DNA of 64,000 bases. It comes from Bacillota bacterium (GTDB lineage: Bacteria > Bacillota > Clostridia > Tissierellales > Sedimentibacteraceae). A program made the position numbers and the translations under genes. Location: the NCBI GenBank assembly GCA_023453025.1, contig JAEXUD010000008.1, positions 62,001-126,000 on the forward strand, in the 5' to 3' direction. Positions 26,728 to 36,441 of the stretch are shown here, one piece after another; within the stretch, counting starts at the first letter, position 1; each line of letters opens with the position of its first letter. Under the pieces are notes generated by a model, which saw nothing but the letters and a program-made list of their open reading frames with translations, did not search any database and was not told where the DNA came from.

Positions 26728-28059
26728 TCACTTTTGTATATTTCCAAATTTAGTATACTGACTTATCCATGCAAGCTCTACAGTTCCTACAGGACCGTTT
26801 CTTTGCTTTGCTATTATAACATCAGTTATACCCTTTTTCTCAGATTCTTCCTTTAAATAATATTCATCTCTGTAAAGCATCAATACAACATCAGCATCCT
26901 GCTCTATAGCTCCGGACTCTCTCAAGTCGGACATTATAGGTCTGTGGTCCTGACGCAGCTCAGGAGCACGGGACAGCTGAGACAGTGCTAAAACAGGACA
27001 ATCCATTTCTCTGGCAAGTGCTTTCAAGCCACGTGATATATTGGATATTTCCTGCTGTCTGTTTGAGGAGTTCGTGCCGTCGGACATAAGCTGCAAATAG
27101 TCTATAACTATTAAGTCAAGGCCCTTTTCTATTTTAAGTCTCCTGCATTTAGACATTAATTCAAATACGGAAATAGCTGCTGAATCATCTATAAAAACTT
27201 TATAATTTGAAATAGTGCTCATTGTTGAAATAAGTCTTGTCCAATCATCGTCATCAAGATTGCCTGTCCTGAGTTTGGAGCTGTCAACCATAGATTCCAT
27301 GCTTATGATTCTTTGGACATATTGCTCCTTGGACATTTCAAGCGAGAACAAAGCTACCGAAGCTCCTGTCTTCACAGAATTCATTGCTATATTCAATGCC
27401 AGTGCGGTCTTTCCCATGGACGGTCTTGCTGCCAAAAGAATCAAATCTGATTTTTGAAAGCCTGATGTCATCCTGTCCAAATCATTATAGCCTGTGGTAA
27501 GTCCGGTAAGCCCGCCCTTATTCATTGCTCTTTCCTCAAGATGATTGAAAACCTCCATCAGGACATCCTTTATTTCAGCAAATGAATTCATGCTCCTGTT
27601 TTGAGATATGGAAAATATTCTTGATTCTGCAAGCTCAATTATTTTCTGGACATCATCATTTTCCCTGTAGCCCTTCTCAATTATTTCATTAGAAGCACTT
27701 ATGAGTCTTCTCAAGGTAGATTTTTCCCTGATAATATTGCAGTATGCTTCCACATTTTTGGATGTTATAATATTTTCGGTTAATTTTGCAAGATATTCAA
27801 AACCGCCGATATAATCAATTTTGCCTCTTTTTTTTAATTCCTCCGACACAGTGAGAACATCTACAGGTATATTTTGAATATGAACCTGCTTTATGGAATC
27901 AAAAATTTCTTTGTTTGCTTCAAAATAAAAGTCATCAGTGTTTAACAGATTAATAACCTTTTCAACTGCAACATGGTCAATTAAAGCAGAGGCAAGAACT
28001 GTTTGTTCTGCCTCGGCGTTGTGCGGCGGTATTTTTCCTAAATTTATCAAATCAGACAT
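26728..28059 (-). CDS. dnaB: Replicative DNA helicase
   Basis: The hexameric helicase of the replication fork. The N-terminal domain starts PPHNAEAEQTVLASAL; the RecA-like domain starts near residue 175 with GLTTGYNDLDRMTSGFQ, Walker A as ARPSMGKTALALN near 207, Walker B as LIVIDYLQLM near 310 and the arginine finger region in RSREISNISRGLKALA-like RQQEISNISRGLKALA. There is no intein. 443 residues is normal. It lies 10 bases after rplI in the conserved yybS-gdpP-rplI-dnaB order. Confidence 0.96.
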   Translation of the reverse strand: MSDLINLGKIPPHNAEAEQTVLASALIDHVAVEKVINLLNTDDFYFEANKEIFDSIKQVHIQNIPVDVLTVSEELKKRGKIDYIGGFEYLAKLTENIITSKNVEAYCNIIREKSTLRRLISASNEIIEKGYRENDDVQKIIELAESRIFSISQNRSMNSFAEIKDVLMEVFNHLEERAMNKGGLTGLTTGYNDLDRMTSGFQKSDLILLAARPSMGKTALALNIAMNSVKTGASVALFSLEMSKEQYVQRIISMESMVDSSKLRTGNLDDDDWTRLISTMSTISNYKVFIDDSAAISVFELMSKCRRLKIEKGLDLIVIDYLQLMSDGTNSSNRQQEISNISRGLKALAREMDCPVLALSQLSRAPELRQDHRPIMSDLRESGAIEQDADVVLMLYRDEYYLKEESEKKGITDVIIAKQRNGPVGTVELAWISQYTKFGNIQK

Positions 28060-28069
28060 ACTAACCTCG

Positions 28070-28513
28070 TTATTTTTCTGTTACTATGACTTTTACCTTG
28101 GCGTTAACCTGCGGATGAAGCTTAATTTTTGCAAAGTACTCTCCTACAGCCTTTATAGGCTCCATGTCATATTTCTTTTTATCAATGGCAAAGCCATGTT
28201 CTTTTTCAATATGCTCCGCAACTTCCTTAGTTGTCACAGCTCCGAAAAGCTTTCCGTTTTCTCCGGTTTTAGTTTTAATAACAACTGTTAATTTTATCAG
28301 CTCTTCTTCTAATTTTTTAGCTTCTTCAAGCAACTCTTTTTCCTTTGCTTCTTTTTGTTTTTGAGCATGTTCCAGATTTTTTAAGTTTACCGGTGTTGCT
28401 TCTATAGCCAGATTTTTAGGAAACAAGAAATTTCTTGCATATCCGTCCTTAGCATTTATAATACTTCCCTTTTTACCGACGTTTTTAACATCTTCTAACA
28501 AAATTACTTTCAT
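28070..28513 (-). CDS. rplI: 50S ribosomal protein L9
   Basis: 147 residues with the N-terminal rRNA-binding domain (MKVILLEDVKNVGKKGSIIN, DGYARNFLFPKNLA), the long connecting helix with alternating Glu and Lys, and the C-terminal domain. Its ATG overlaps the gdpP stop codon as ATGA, so translation is coupled to gdpP. It is followed by dnaB. Confidence 0.97.
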   Translation of the reverse strand: MKVILLEDVKNVGKKGSIINAKDGYARNFLFPKNLAIEATPVNLKNLEHAQKQKEAKEKELLEEAKKLEEELIKLTVVIKTKTGENGKLFGAVTTKEVAEHIEKEHGFAIDKKKYDMEPIKAVGEYFAKIKLHPQVNAKVKVIVTEK

Positions 28514-30519
28514 TTTTTCATACTCTCCTTTTTATAATGAGATATTGCCTCTAATAATTTTTCTTTTGCTTCATTTATATCCTGAGTCGGGATTTGAGCT
28601 CCGGCCATGTTCAAATGACCTCCGCCTCCCAAATACTCCATAATTACCTGTACGTTTATAGGCCCTGTTGAGCGTGCGCTGATATTGATATATTCCTCAT
28701 TCTTTACAAGAACAAAACTCATTTTAACATCCTTGATTGTAAGAAGCTCATCGGCGCTTTGTGCCGCTATGACATTAGAATTTTCAGAATCTTCATCTAT
28801 GTAGGAAACTGCCGCATCGCCAAAAACAATTTCTGATCTTTCTATGATTTCCGTTTTCTTTTTCATTGAATCCAGGCTCTCGCTAAAAAGCTCCTTGACG
28901 TCTGTAGTATCGGCACTGTTCCTTCTCAGGAACGAAGCAGCTTCAAATGTCCTTACTCCCGTTTTAAATGTAAAGGAGTTTGTGTCAAGGACAATGCCTG
29001 CCAATAATGCATCAGCTTCAAATTTAGTCAGCTTAATATGATCATCCATGTATTGAACAAGCTCACTGACAAGCTCGCAGGTGGATGAAGCATATGGTTC
29101 TATATAATCAAGAAGTGGATTTTCTATGTATTCTTCACTTCTTCTGTGATGGTCAATCAATACTATCTTGTCTACCTTTGTCAATATATCGGGAGCCTCG
29201 GTATAGCTTGGCCGGTGGGTGTCCAGTACCACCAAAAGAGTATTTTGGTCAATTATGCTCATGGCTGTTTCAGTACTGATTAGTGCTTCCAGGTAATGGG
29301 ACTCTTCACGCTTAATTCTTTCATACATATTTTTCAATGCATAGTTTACATTATTTAAGACAATATATGCCTTTTTTCCTCTGCTTCTTGCCATGGCATA
29401 AATACCGATTGAAGAACCCAGACTATCCATATCACCAACTCTGTGACCCATTATTATAACATTTGTGCTTTGATCTATTATTTGCCTTAAAGCGTATGAG
29501 ATAATTCTTGCCTTGACCTTGGTTCTTTTTTCAACAGCTTTGCTTTTGCCTCCATAAAATTTAACAGAATTAATTCTTTTGACAACAGCCTGGTCTCCGC
29601 CTCTGCCAAGTGCAACATCCAATGCTCCTTTTGCATAATCAATAAGCTGTGTAAGATTTTTTGCCAATACGCCGGTCCCGATACTCAAGGTAAAGTTGAA
29701 GTCTCCGCTGCCCTTCAGAGACTTTACGTCTTCAAGCATTGTAAACTTCTTTGCTTCCAATGTATCCAGAAATTTATTTTCAATCATCATTAAGAATTTA
29801 GCTGTATCATATCTTAAAACAAAACCGTTCATTTCTGAGGCATACTTATTAAGTATTTTTTCCACTTCTGCAGTCATTGCCGATTTTTCGCCCTTATCAA
29901 GTTTTTCTGATATTTCATCATAATTGTCTATTTGAACAAGCATAACTACAGGGCGTTCATCGTTATATTTTGCTTTTAAATTTGCAAATGCGGTATTTTC
30001 ATTCCAATAGCACACATAGGAAATTCCTTCCCCGAATCTTCCTTCCTCCAAACCATAGTACATAATGTTGAAGGTCTTGCCCAAGCCGGTTATTTCTACA
30101 TTGCTTAATATGCCTTCCTTATGATCCTCCAGTGTTTTTAAAGGAAAATTAGAAATAAAATCATCTATGCTTTCAATATTGTCAATTTCACCGTCAGCAA
30201 GCTCCTTGAACTTGTTGTTAAACCAAAAAATCTTTCCGTAAGGACCTATAATGCTTATAGGCATGGGAGAATAATAAAAAGAATTCACTGATAAATTTTC
30301 TATATTTTTGGTATAATCTATCAAATAATTTTTTAGTTCTTTTTCTCTTGTTATTTGTCTTCTTAATGCAAATGCGGCAACTCCCAATAAAATAAGGCTT
30401 GCAATTCCTGCATAAATATACATGCGTTCTATAAAAAAAACTGCTATCAGTACAATAATTACTATTAAGTAAATTAAACTGTCGTCATTTAAAAATTTAG
30501 GAGTAGTTTTATTATCCAA
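28510..30519 (-). CDS. gdpP: Cyclic-di-AMP phosphodiesterase GdpP (DHH family)
   Basis: A 669-residue membrane-anchored enzyme that cleaves c-di-AMP to pApA. It has two transmembrane helices in the first 55 residues, a PAS domain (about 75-150), a degenerate GGDEF domain (about 180-310), then the DHH domain with IIMGHRVGDMDSLGSSIGIY near 355 and VVLDTHRPSY and IDHHRRSEEY near 435-455, and DHHA1 with the GGGGHLNMAGAQ motif near 640. Domain order and size match GdpP. It overlaps rplI by four bases and follows yybS by 25. Confidence 0.94.
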   Translation of the reverse strand: MDNKTTPKFLNDDSLIYLIVIIVLIAVFFIERMYIYAGIASLILLGVAAFALRRQITREKELKNYLIDYTKNIENLSVNSFYYSPMPISIIGPYGKIFWFNNKFKELADGEIDNIESIDDFISNFPLKTLEDHKEGILSNVEITGLGKTFNIMYYGLEEGRFGEGISYVCYWNENTAFANLKAKYNDERPVVMLVQIDNYDEISEKLDKGEKSAMTAEVEKILNKYASEMNGFVLRYDTAKFLMMIENKFLDTLEAKKFTMLEDVKSLKGSGDFNFTLSIGTGVLAKNLTQLIDYAKGALDVALGRGGDQAVVKRINSVKFYGGKSKAVEKRTKVKARIISYALRQIIDQSTNVIIMGHRVGDMDSLGSSIGIYAMARSRGKKAYIVLNNVNYALKNMYERIKREESHYLEALISTETAMSIIDQNTLLVVLDTHRPSYTEAPDILTKVDKIVLIDHHRRSEEYIENPLLDYIEPYASSTCELVSELVQYMDDHIKLTKFEADALLAGIVLDTNSFTFKTGVRTFEAASFLRRNSADTTDVKELFSESLDSMKKKTEIIERSEIVFGDAAVSYIDEDSENSNVIAAQSADELLTIKDVKMSFVLVKNEEYINISARSTGPINVQVIMEYLGGGGHLNMAGAQIPTQDINEAKEKLLEAISHYKKESMKK

Positions 30520-30544
30520 ATTATTACCTCCAATTACATTTTAG

Positions 30545-31510
30545 TTATACTGCCTTATTAATCTTTCTCAAATCTAAAGCTAAATCTGCCAATCCTACTA
30601 ACGCTATAATCTGAGCCAGGCCTGCATTCATAAACAATGCAATAATTATTATTGAAAACAAAGATATTCTTTTAAAGCCTACACTCATTTGACTTCTTAA
30701 TATAAAGAATTTTGCAACACCAAATCCCTGTAAAAACATTGCTGCAAATAAAACCATAAATAAATTGGCTTGAATAATACTTGCACTTATATTTAAAGCA
30801 CCAAGCAAATAAGACAATAACATCATTGCCGCTATTGCAGCCATAAATGTTTTTGGAAATGAAAAATAAGCAACCCCTTCGTGCTGTCTGATTGAAATTG
30901 AAAACCTTTTAGCAAATTTAAATGCAACCAAGTAATTAACATATGCTGTAGCAACAGATGATACAATCAAAATTGCCGGAAAAATGTTTGAAATTGTACT
31001 TATCATCACAGGGCCCAGCTCATCCAGGTTCTTTATTATATTGTTTGCATTCTCATTATTCGGCATGTTTGAAAGCATATCCTTTGTCATATTAAAGCTT
31101 TCTGTATAAATGTCCTTGAGCTGCTGAACAAAGTTTATACCTAAAAAAGCATCCATGATAAAAATCATTGCAACAAATGAAACCATGTATGCCGCTGCTC
31201 CTAAAATAATAGTCCTGTTTGCATCCTTGTCTTTATATATTCCATACGCAAGTGCAACAGCCAGCGGAGTATACATTATTAAAAAGGTCATGCCTGATTG
31301 AATTCCTAACAGCATTCCTACTATAATATCTGAGGCAATAAGTGAAAGAACTGCATATTTGATTCCTTTTCTTTTAGCAAGAATAATTGCAGGAGTAGGA
31401 TAAAAAAACATTAATAAGGAAATAAAAGATGACAAATATGCTATTACAACCAGTATGCCTGTAATCATAGCTGATTCTGTTAAACTTGAAGTTTTATAGT
31501 TTCGGTTCAT
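30545..31510 (-). CDS. DUF2232 membrane protein, YybS family
   Basis: A 321-residue integral membrane protein with about eight helices. It starts in the usual way for this family (KTSSLTESAMITGILVVIAY) and has the central loop of polar residues between helices four and five. Its position immediately before gdpP, rplI and dnaB is conserved in Firmicutes. Function is unknown; an S-component-like transport fold has been suggested from its helix pattern, which I cannot test here. ATG 31510 with AGAGGGAACA. Confidence 0.85.
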   Translation of the reverse strand: MNRNYKTSSLTESAMITGILVVIAYLSSFISLLMFFYPTPAIILAKRKGIKYAVLSLIASDIIVGMLLGIQSGMTFLIMYTPLAVALAYGIYKDKDANRTIILGAAAYMVSFVAMIFIMDAFLGINFVQQLKDIYTESFNMTKDMLSNMPNNENANNIIKNLDELGPVMISTISNIFPAILIVSSVATAYVNYLVAFKFAKRFSISIRQHEGVAYFSFPKTFMAAIAAMMLLSYLLGALNISASIIQANLFMVLFAAMFLQGFGVAKFFILRSQMSVGFKRISLFSIIIIALFMNAGLAQIIALVGLADLALDLRKINKAV

Positions 31511-31703
31511 TGTTCCCTCTGTTTCTACAATTTCTAATTATATAATTCTACCTTAAAAACTGAATAAAGTCAAAAATTAATTCAAAAAGAGTTTAATACT
31601 TTTTATTAAATGCTTTGTATAATTTTTGAATTATATTATAATATACTTATCCGGTATAACGTCTATAAAACTTTTAAAAACTAAAAATTTCAGGAGTGTA
31701 ATT

Positions 31704-33023
31704 ATGAACTATGAGCAGTCAATTGAATTTATCCGTGCTGTGCACAACAACGGCACAAAACTTGGCTTACAGCGTAACGGGCGTTTAACAGAGCTTCTTG
31801 GGAATCCTCAAAACAGCTATAAAATTGTACATGTTGCCGGAACTAACGGCAAGGGCTCTACTTGTAACATGCTTCATGATGTGTTAATGGCTTCAGGTTA
31901 TAAGACCGGCTTATTCATAAGCCCCCATCTTGAAGAATTCACCGAAAGAATTCAAATAAACAAAGTGCCTATCGGCAGAGATTCACTTGCCGAAATTGCT
32001 ACTCTTGTAAAGGAAAAAATTGAAATAATGTATGAAGAAGGCTGCGATGAACTGACTGAGTTCGAAATAGTCACTGCCATAGGATTCAAATATTTTGAAG
32101 AGCAGAAAATAGATATTCTGGTTTTGGAGGTTGGCATGGGTGGAAGGCATGATGCAAGCAATGTTATAGAAAAAAGCCTTGTATCCGTAATTACAACAAT
32201 TGGTCTTGATCATACCGAATTTCTGGGAGACACCCTGGAACAAATAGCTTATGAGAAAGCAGGCATTATAAAGGAAAACTCCAATGTCGTTATATACCCG
32301 CAGGATGAGCGGATAAAAAATGTAATCAGAGAAGAAGCAAAATTGAAAAATGCGTCTGTGTTTGAAGCTGATGAAAATAACATCAGGCTGATAGACTCAG
32401 ATTTAAGCGGACAGACTGTTGAATATATGAAAAAGGATGTATTTAATCTTTCCGAGCTTAAAATAAATTTTCTTGGAATCCATCAGCTGTATAATACGGC
32501 AACCGCACTTCTGGCACTGGAGGTTCTTAAAAATATCGGCCTGAACATCACTGATGAGAGCATAAAAAAAGGCCTTGCAAGCTGTCGTTATCCTGGAAGA
32601 TTTGAAATAATAAGCAAAGACCCGGTTATAATTCTGGATGGCGGACACAATCAAAACGGAATAGAATATTTTTCAAAAGCAATAAAAGATATTTTTAAAA
32701 ATAAAAAAATAATTTTGTTTTACGGGATGCTCAGGGACAAAAATCCTGAAAATGTACTTGATTTCCTGATACCACTATGTGAAAAGGTCTATACTCTGAC
32801 TCCCGACAGCCATCGCGCAATGAGTGCGAATGAGATAGCTGGACTGATAAAAAGCCGTTATGATATTTCTGTTACACCATTAGACAGTTTTGAGAAAGCA
32901 ATTGACGTTGTACAAAAACTTGGCATGAATGATGTTGCTGCATTTGTCGGCTCTTTATACATAATAGGAGAAGTAAGAACAAAACTAAAAGCAATTTTTG
33001 AAAACATATCTCCCGCATTATAA
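31704..33023 (+). CDS. folC: Folylpolyglutamate/dihydrofolate synthase
   Basis: The ligase adds glutamate to folates (and may also make dihydrofolate). HVAGTNGKGSTCNMLHDVL near residue 42 is the P-loop, KTGLFISPHLEEFTERI follows, FEIVTAIGFKYF and LEVGMGGRHDASNV are family segments, and VIILDGGHNQNG near 300 opens the Mur-ligase C-domain. I start it at ATG 31704 behind CAGGAGTG; a longer frame from 31626 starts at a TTG without a ribosome binding site. 440 residues is standard. It is a single-gene unit. Confidence 0.93.
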   Translation: MNYEQSIEFIRAVHNNGTKLGLQRNGRLTELLGNPQNSYKIVHVAGTNGKGSTCNMLHDVLMASGYKTGLFISPHLEEFTERIQINKVPIGRDSLAEIATLVKEKIEIMYEEGCDELTEFEIVTAIGFKYFEEQKIDILVLEVGMGGRHDASNVIEKSLVSVITTIGLDHTEFLGDTLEQIAYEKAGIIKENSNVVIYPQDERIKNVIREEAKLKNASVFEADENNIRLIDSDLSGQTVEYMKKDVFNLSELKINFLGIHQLYNTATALLALEVLKNIGLNITDESIKKGLASCRYPGRFEIISKDPVIILDGGHNQNGIEYFSKAIKDIFKNKKIILFYGMLRDKNPENVLDFLIPLCEKVYTLTPDSHRAMSANEIAGLIKSRYDISVTPLDSFEKAIDVVQKLGMNDVAAFVGSLYIIGEVRTKLKAIFENISPAL

Positions 33024-33031
33024 ATTACATA

Positions 33032-33078
33032 AAAGGGATGTTGACATTAATATTCTTAATTCAACATCCTCTTTCTAT
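33032..33078. terminator. Terminator between folC and the M20 hydrolase gene
   Basis: AAAGGGATGTTGA and TCAACATCCTCTTT form a 9-bp stem around a 16-nt AT-rich loop between convergent genes. Confidence 0.65.
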
Positions 33079-34248
33079 TTATTTTTCACCGTTTAAAAAA
33101 TCCACCGCATACTGTACATGCAAAGAAATTCCATGTACAACCATGTCTTCGTCTATATCAAATTTAGGATGATGATTACTATAGCAGGTATCCTTTTCTT
33201 CGCTGGCTGTTCCGACTATAACAAAGGTTCCGGGAACCTTTAACAGGTATTCAGAAAAGTCCTCAGCTCCTGACTGCAAATCAAACTCGACAATCGCATC
33301 CTTGGACATAAGTTTTTCTATTGATTTTTTCACTCTTTCAGTGGACACCTCATTATTCACAACAGGTCCGGTCATGAAATCATAATGCAACTCAGCTTCA
33401 GCTCTGTAAGCGGCAGCAGTTGACTTTATGATTCTCTCCATTGCCTCAGGAAGCTTTTTACGTATATCATAAGAGTAGCATCTTGTAGTCCCTACCAGTA
33501 CGGCTTCATCCGGGATTATATTGAATCTGGTGCCTGAATTAAATTGGTCTACACTTACTACACCAATATCCATCGGAGATATTTCCCTGCTTACTATAGA
33601 CTGCAAATTCATTACTATAGCAGAAGAAGCCAAAATTGAGTCAACAGCAAGATGAGGCATTGAGCCGTGACCTCCCTTACCCTTTACTGTGATTTTAAAG
33701 CCATCGCAAGATGCCATCCTCGGTCCTGAACCAACCGCAATCTTACCGGTTGGCACATTGGCCATAACATGCATCCCAAATACTTCATCGACACCTTCCA
33801 ATGCACCGTCTTCAATCATTCTGAGCGCACCTTGTGCAACTTCTTCACCCGGCTGGAATATAAGCTTAACAGTTCCGTTGAGTTCGTCTTTTATTTCGCT
33901 GAACACCTTTGCGGCACCTAAAAGCATTGCGGTATGTACATCATGCCCGCATGAATGCATTAAACCTTCATTGAGAGATTTATACGGCACATCTCTTTTT
34001 TCAGTCATTTCAAGGGCATCCATGTCAGCACGAAGCGCTATGGTCTTTCCTTCATTTTTACCCTTTATTTCTGCTAATACTCCTGTTCCTCCCATAGATA
34101 CGAATGGTATACCCATCTTTTCAAGCTCTTCCTTGATTCTCTCAGAAGTTCTTTCCTCATGCATGCTGGGTTCAGGATACATATGAAATTCTCTTCTCAT
34201 ATCAATGGTGTATTGATTGTACTTTCTTGCAAGCTCTTTAATATCCAT
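33079..34248 (-). CDS. M20 family metal-dependent amidohydrolase, first copy
   Basis: A 389-residue zinc-type amidohydrolase of the M20D aminoacylase/carboxypeptidase group. ALRADMDALEM near 72 and MHSCGHDVHTAMLLGAAKV near 100 carry the metal ligands, including the Cys-Gly-His, FQPGEEVAQGA near 132 the catalytic Glu, GGHGSMPHLAVDSI near 193 the dimerisation-domain His and SNHHPKFDIDE the last ligand. Members hydrolyse N-acyl amino acids or dipeptides. It lies 79 bases downstream of the sigma-54 activator on the same strand and is about 45 percent alike, by eye, to the copy at 39147-40322, so it likely belongs to the same catabolic unit. Confidence 0.88.
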   Translation of the reverse strand: MDIKELARKYNQYTIDMRREFHMYPEPSMHEERTSERIKEELEKMGIPFVSMGGTGVLAEIKGKNEGKTIALRADMDALEMTEKRDVPYKSLNEGLMHSCGHDVHTAMLLGAAKVFSEIKDELNGTVKLIFQPGEEVAQGALRMIEDGALEGVDEVFGMHVMANVPTGKIAVGSGPRMASCDGFKITVKGKGGHGSMPHLAVDSILASSAIVMNLQSIVSREISPMDIGVVSVDQFNSGTRFNIIPDEAVLVGTTRCYSYDIRKKLPEAMERIIKSTAAAYRAEAELHYDFMTGPVVNNEVSTERVKKSIEKLMSKDAIVEFDLQSGAEDFSEYLLKVPGTFVIVGTASEEKDTCYSNHHPKFDIDEDMVVHGISLHVQYAVDFLNGEK

Positions 34249-34327
34249 AATTTACTCCTTTAATTTTATTTATATTTATTAACTCACAATCCCGGATTTA
34301 ATCAATTAATATGATTAATTCCCAAGA

Positions 34328-36061
34328 TTATTCATCAATTTTTCTGTATAATGTGGCAATGCTGATTCCAAGCTGCCTTGCCGCTTCTTTTTTGGCATCC
34401 AGTCCGTCTCCGAGGCTCTTGATTTTATTTTGAATTACTGATTTTTCATAAGCCCTGGTCAAATCAGCCAGCACTATATTTTGATTTTCAATTCCGGATT
34501 TTATTTTTTTTCTTAAATTCTCTGTACCGATTAAATCATTTTCTTCAAATATGACTGCATATTCGATCAAATTTCTTAACTCTCTTATATTGCCTGGAAA
34601 ATTATATTTTAAAAGAAGCTTCTCCGCATCTGTTGACATACCTTTTATATCTTTGCTGTATGCTTTTGAAAAGCGATTAAGAAAATATTTTGAAAGCAGT
34701 ATCACATCATAGCCTCTTTCCCTCAAAGGCGGAATCTGTATTGGAACAACGTTGAGCCTGTAGTATAAATCATCTCTGAATAAACCTTTATCAACCATAT
34801 CATTTAGATTTTTATGAGATGCAGCTATAATTCTCGGATTAACCTTGACGGGGGTATTACCTCCTACTCTGGTTATTTCCCTTTCCTCCAATGCCCTGTT
34901 AAGCTTCACCTGCATAAGTAACGGCAAATCCCCGATTTCATCCAGAAAAAGAGTCCCGTCCTTACATATTTCAAATTTTCCTGCTTTTCCGGCTGAGCTT
35001 GCTCCTGTAAAGGAACCCTTTTCATAACCAAAAAATTCGCTTTCAATTAAGTTTTCAGGTATAGCTCCGCAATTAATTGCCATAAATACATTGTTTTTTC
35101 TTCTGCTTGTATTGTGTATTGCTCTTGCAAACACTTCTTTTCCTGTTCCTGTTTCGCCTGAAAGAAGCACCGAAGCCTCGCTGTTGGCTACCTGTGCAGC
35201 CTCTCTTCGCGACTGCATAAGAATTTCACTTTCACCAACTATATCATCAAATGTTATTATGTCCTTTTTCCTGTTGGATTCAAGAACTGACTCTTTCATT
35301 TTGTTAAAATCGGACAATACAAGAATCGTTCCCTCCTGCTTGTCCTTTACTATAATAGGATTGGCACTGATTACAAACTCCATCCCCTTCACATTGACAG
35401 GGCCTTCATCTGCACGGAAGTTCTTCGACTGCAGCAAATCATATACCCTTTCGGTAATAATCTCTTTCAGATTCAAAATATTATTTAAATCAATATCCAG
35501 CTTTTCGTTGATATATTTATTTGTTGTTACAACTTGCCTGTTGTTATTTATAATGATAATACCCTCGCTTAGAGAGTTTATCAGGGTTCCGATTTCAGAT
35601 GACCTGTATTCAAGCATTTTCATAATATTTCTCTCATTGAGCATGGTAGAAATCAATTCACTTAATCTTTTTTCAAAATTTATGTAGCTTCCCTTGTTAT
35701 GCAAAAGGTTTTTCTTAGCTTCTTCATTATGAGCGCACATACCAAGAACACCTATGATTTTTCCGTCATATTTAAGCGGTAAGCAAAATTCAATAAGCTC
35801 TTTGCAGTTGTTTAAATTTGTACAGTCTTCACAGACGCTGTCAGTTCCTGGATTTTCAATAAAATAGCGTCTTCCGGTGACGATGCATTTATGAAAAGCA
35901 GAGTTTTGCGGTGCATTTCTTTCAAACTCCTCCACGTGCTTAACAGTGGAAACCACTCTGTTAAGCTCGCTGTCGACAACTATAATCTCGATATTTGTTA
36001 CAGCATGAAGAGCTTCAACAACATGGAACAGCTCCGTTTTTATATCCATCAGCAAACTCAT
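34328..36061 (-). CDS. Sigma-54-dependent transcriptional activator
   Basis: A 577-residue enhancer-binding protein. Residues 1-145 form a sensory domain with a cysteine cluster (CEDCTNLNNCKELIEFC near 80-96) that could bind a metal, an Fe-S cluster or respond to thiols. A PAS domain spans about 150-245. The AAA+ domain spans about 260-490: SGETGTGKEVFARAI (Walker A), GSFTGASSAGKAG (sigma-54 contact loop, Ser variant of GAFTGA) and GTLFLDEIGDLPLL (Walker B). A Fis-type helix-turn-helix ends the protein (AARQLGISIATLYRKIDE). It lies divergent to a sigma-54 promoter at 36383-36398, which it very probably controls. Confidence 0.93.
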   Translation of the reverse strand: MSLLMDIKTELFHVVEALHAVTNIEIIVVDSELNRVVSTVKHVEEFERNAPQNSAFHKCIVTGRRYFIENPGTDSVCEDCTNLNNCKELIEFCLPLKYDGKIIGVLGMCAHNEEAKKNLLHNKGSYINFEKRLSELISTMLNERNIMKMLEYRSSEIGTLINSLSEGIIIINNNRQVVTTNKYINEKLDIDLNNILNLKEIITERVYDLLQSKNFRADEGPVNVKGMEFVISANPIIVKDKQEGTILVLSDFNKMKESVLESNRKKDIITFDDIVGESEILMQSRREAAQVANSEASVLLSGETGTGKEVFARAIHNTSRRKNNVFMAINCGAIPENLIESEFFGYEKGSFTGASSAGKAGKFEICKDGTLFLDEIGDLPLLMQVKLNRALEEREITRVGGNTPVKVNPRIIAASHKNLNDMVDKGLFRDDLYYRLNVVPIQIPPLRERGYDVILLSKYFLNRFSKAYSKDIKGMSTDAEKLLLKYNFPGNIRELRNLIEYAVIFEENDLIGTENLRKKIKSGIENQNIVLADLTRAYEKSVIQNKIKSLGDGLDAKKEAARQLGISIATLYRKIDE

Positions 36062-36146
36062 AAAATTTCACTTCCTTTTTCATCTCACTTTTGACAAAAC
36101 AATCTTCTTAAACAGTCTAATAATAAATATTATTACAAAAACTATT

Positions 36147-36208
36147 AAATGTACATAATACTTTATAGTTACTCATAATGTTATACTATAAATTCATAAA
36201 TGTACATA
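36147..36208. repeat. Two copies of the palindromic site AAATGTACATA
   Basis: The 11-base word occurs at 36147-36157 and 36198-36208, 51 bases apart (about five helical turns). Its core ATGTACAT is a perfect palindrome. It lies between the sigma-54 activator and its target operon and may be an operator for either. Confidence 0.4.
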
Positions 36209-36217
36209 GTCTTTTAA

Positions 36218-36315
36218 TATCATTTTTGATAATTGCAGCTCATATATGATAAATTCATAAAAAGCTTGATAAAGGAACTTTTAAGAGGTTGTCTCAATAT
36301 TTTTCTCATATTTGA
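36218..36315. promoter_or_regulatory. Three candidate upstream activator sites for the sigma-54 regulator
   Basis: TATCATTTTTGATA (36218-36231), TCATATATGATAA (36240-36252) and TCATATTTGATAA (36306-36318) share the dyad TCA-N4/5-TGATA. They lie about 190, 160 and 100 bases before the predicted sigma-54 start site, the usual distance for enhancer sites. The binding protein is presumably the divergent activator; this is inference. Confidence 0.5.
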
Positions 36316-36382
36316 TAATTTATTGCAAGTTAAAATTTTGTTACAAATCAGTTTTTCCCTTAAATTCTTTGATTTGTAATTG

Positions 36383-36398
36383 TGGCACAGTTTTTGCA
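36383..36398 (+). promoter_or_regulatory. Sigma-54 (-24/-12) promoter
   Basis: TGGCACAGTTTTTGCA has GG and GC exactly ten bases apart, a near-consensus RpoN promoter. Transcription would start near 36409, 33 bases before the next start codon. The rest of 36062-36441 holds the candidate operators listed separately. Confidence 0.88.
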
Positions 36399-36441
36399 AT
36401 TCAATTTTTCAAAATATAAAAGTGAGTGAGGATATACTTAC

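Noticed and set aside
26728..31510. The yybS-gdpP-rplI-dnaB block as a novel cluster
   Set aside because: This order is well known and conserved in Firmicutes.
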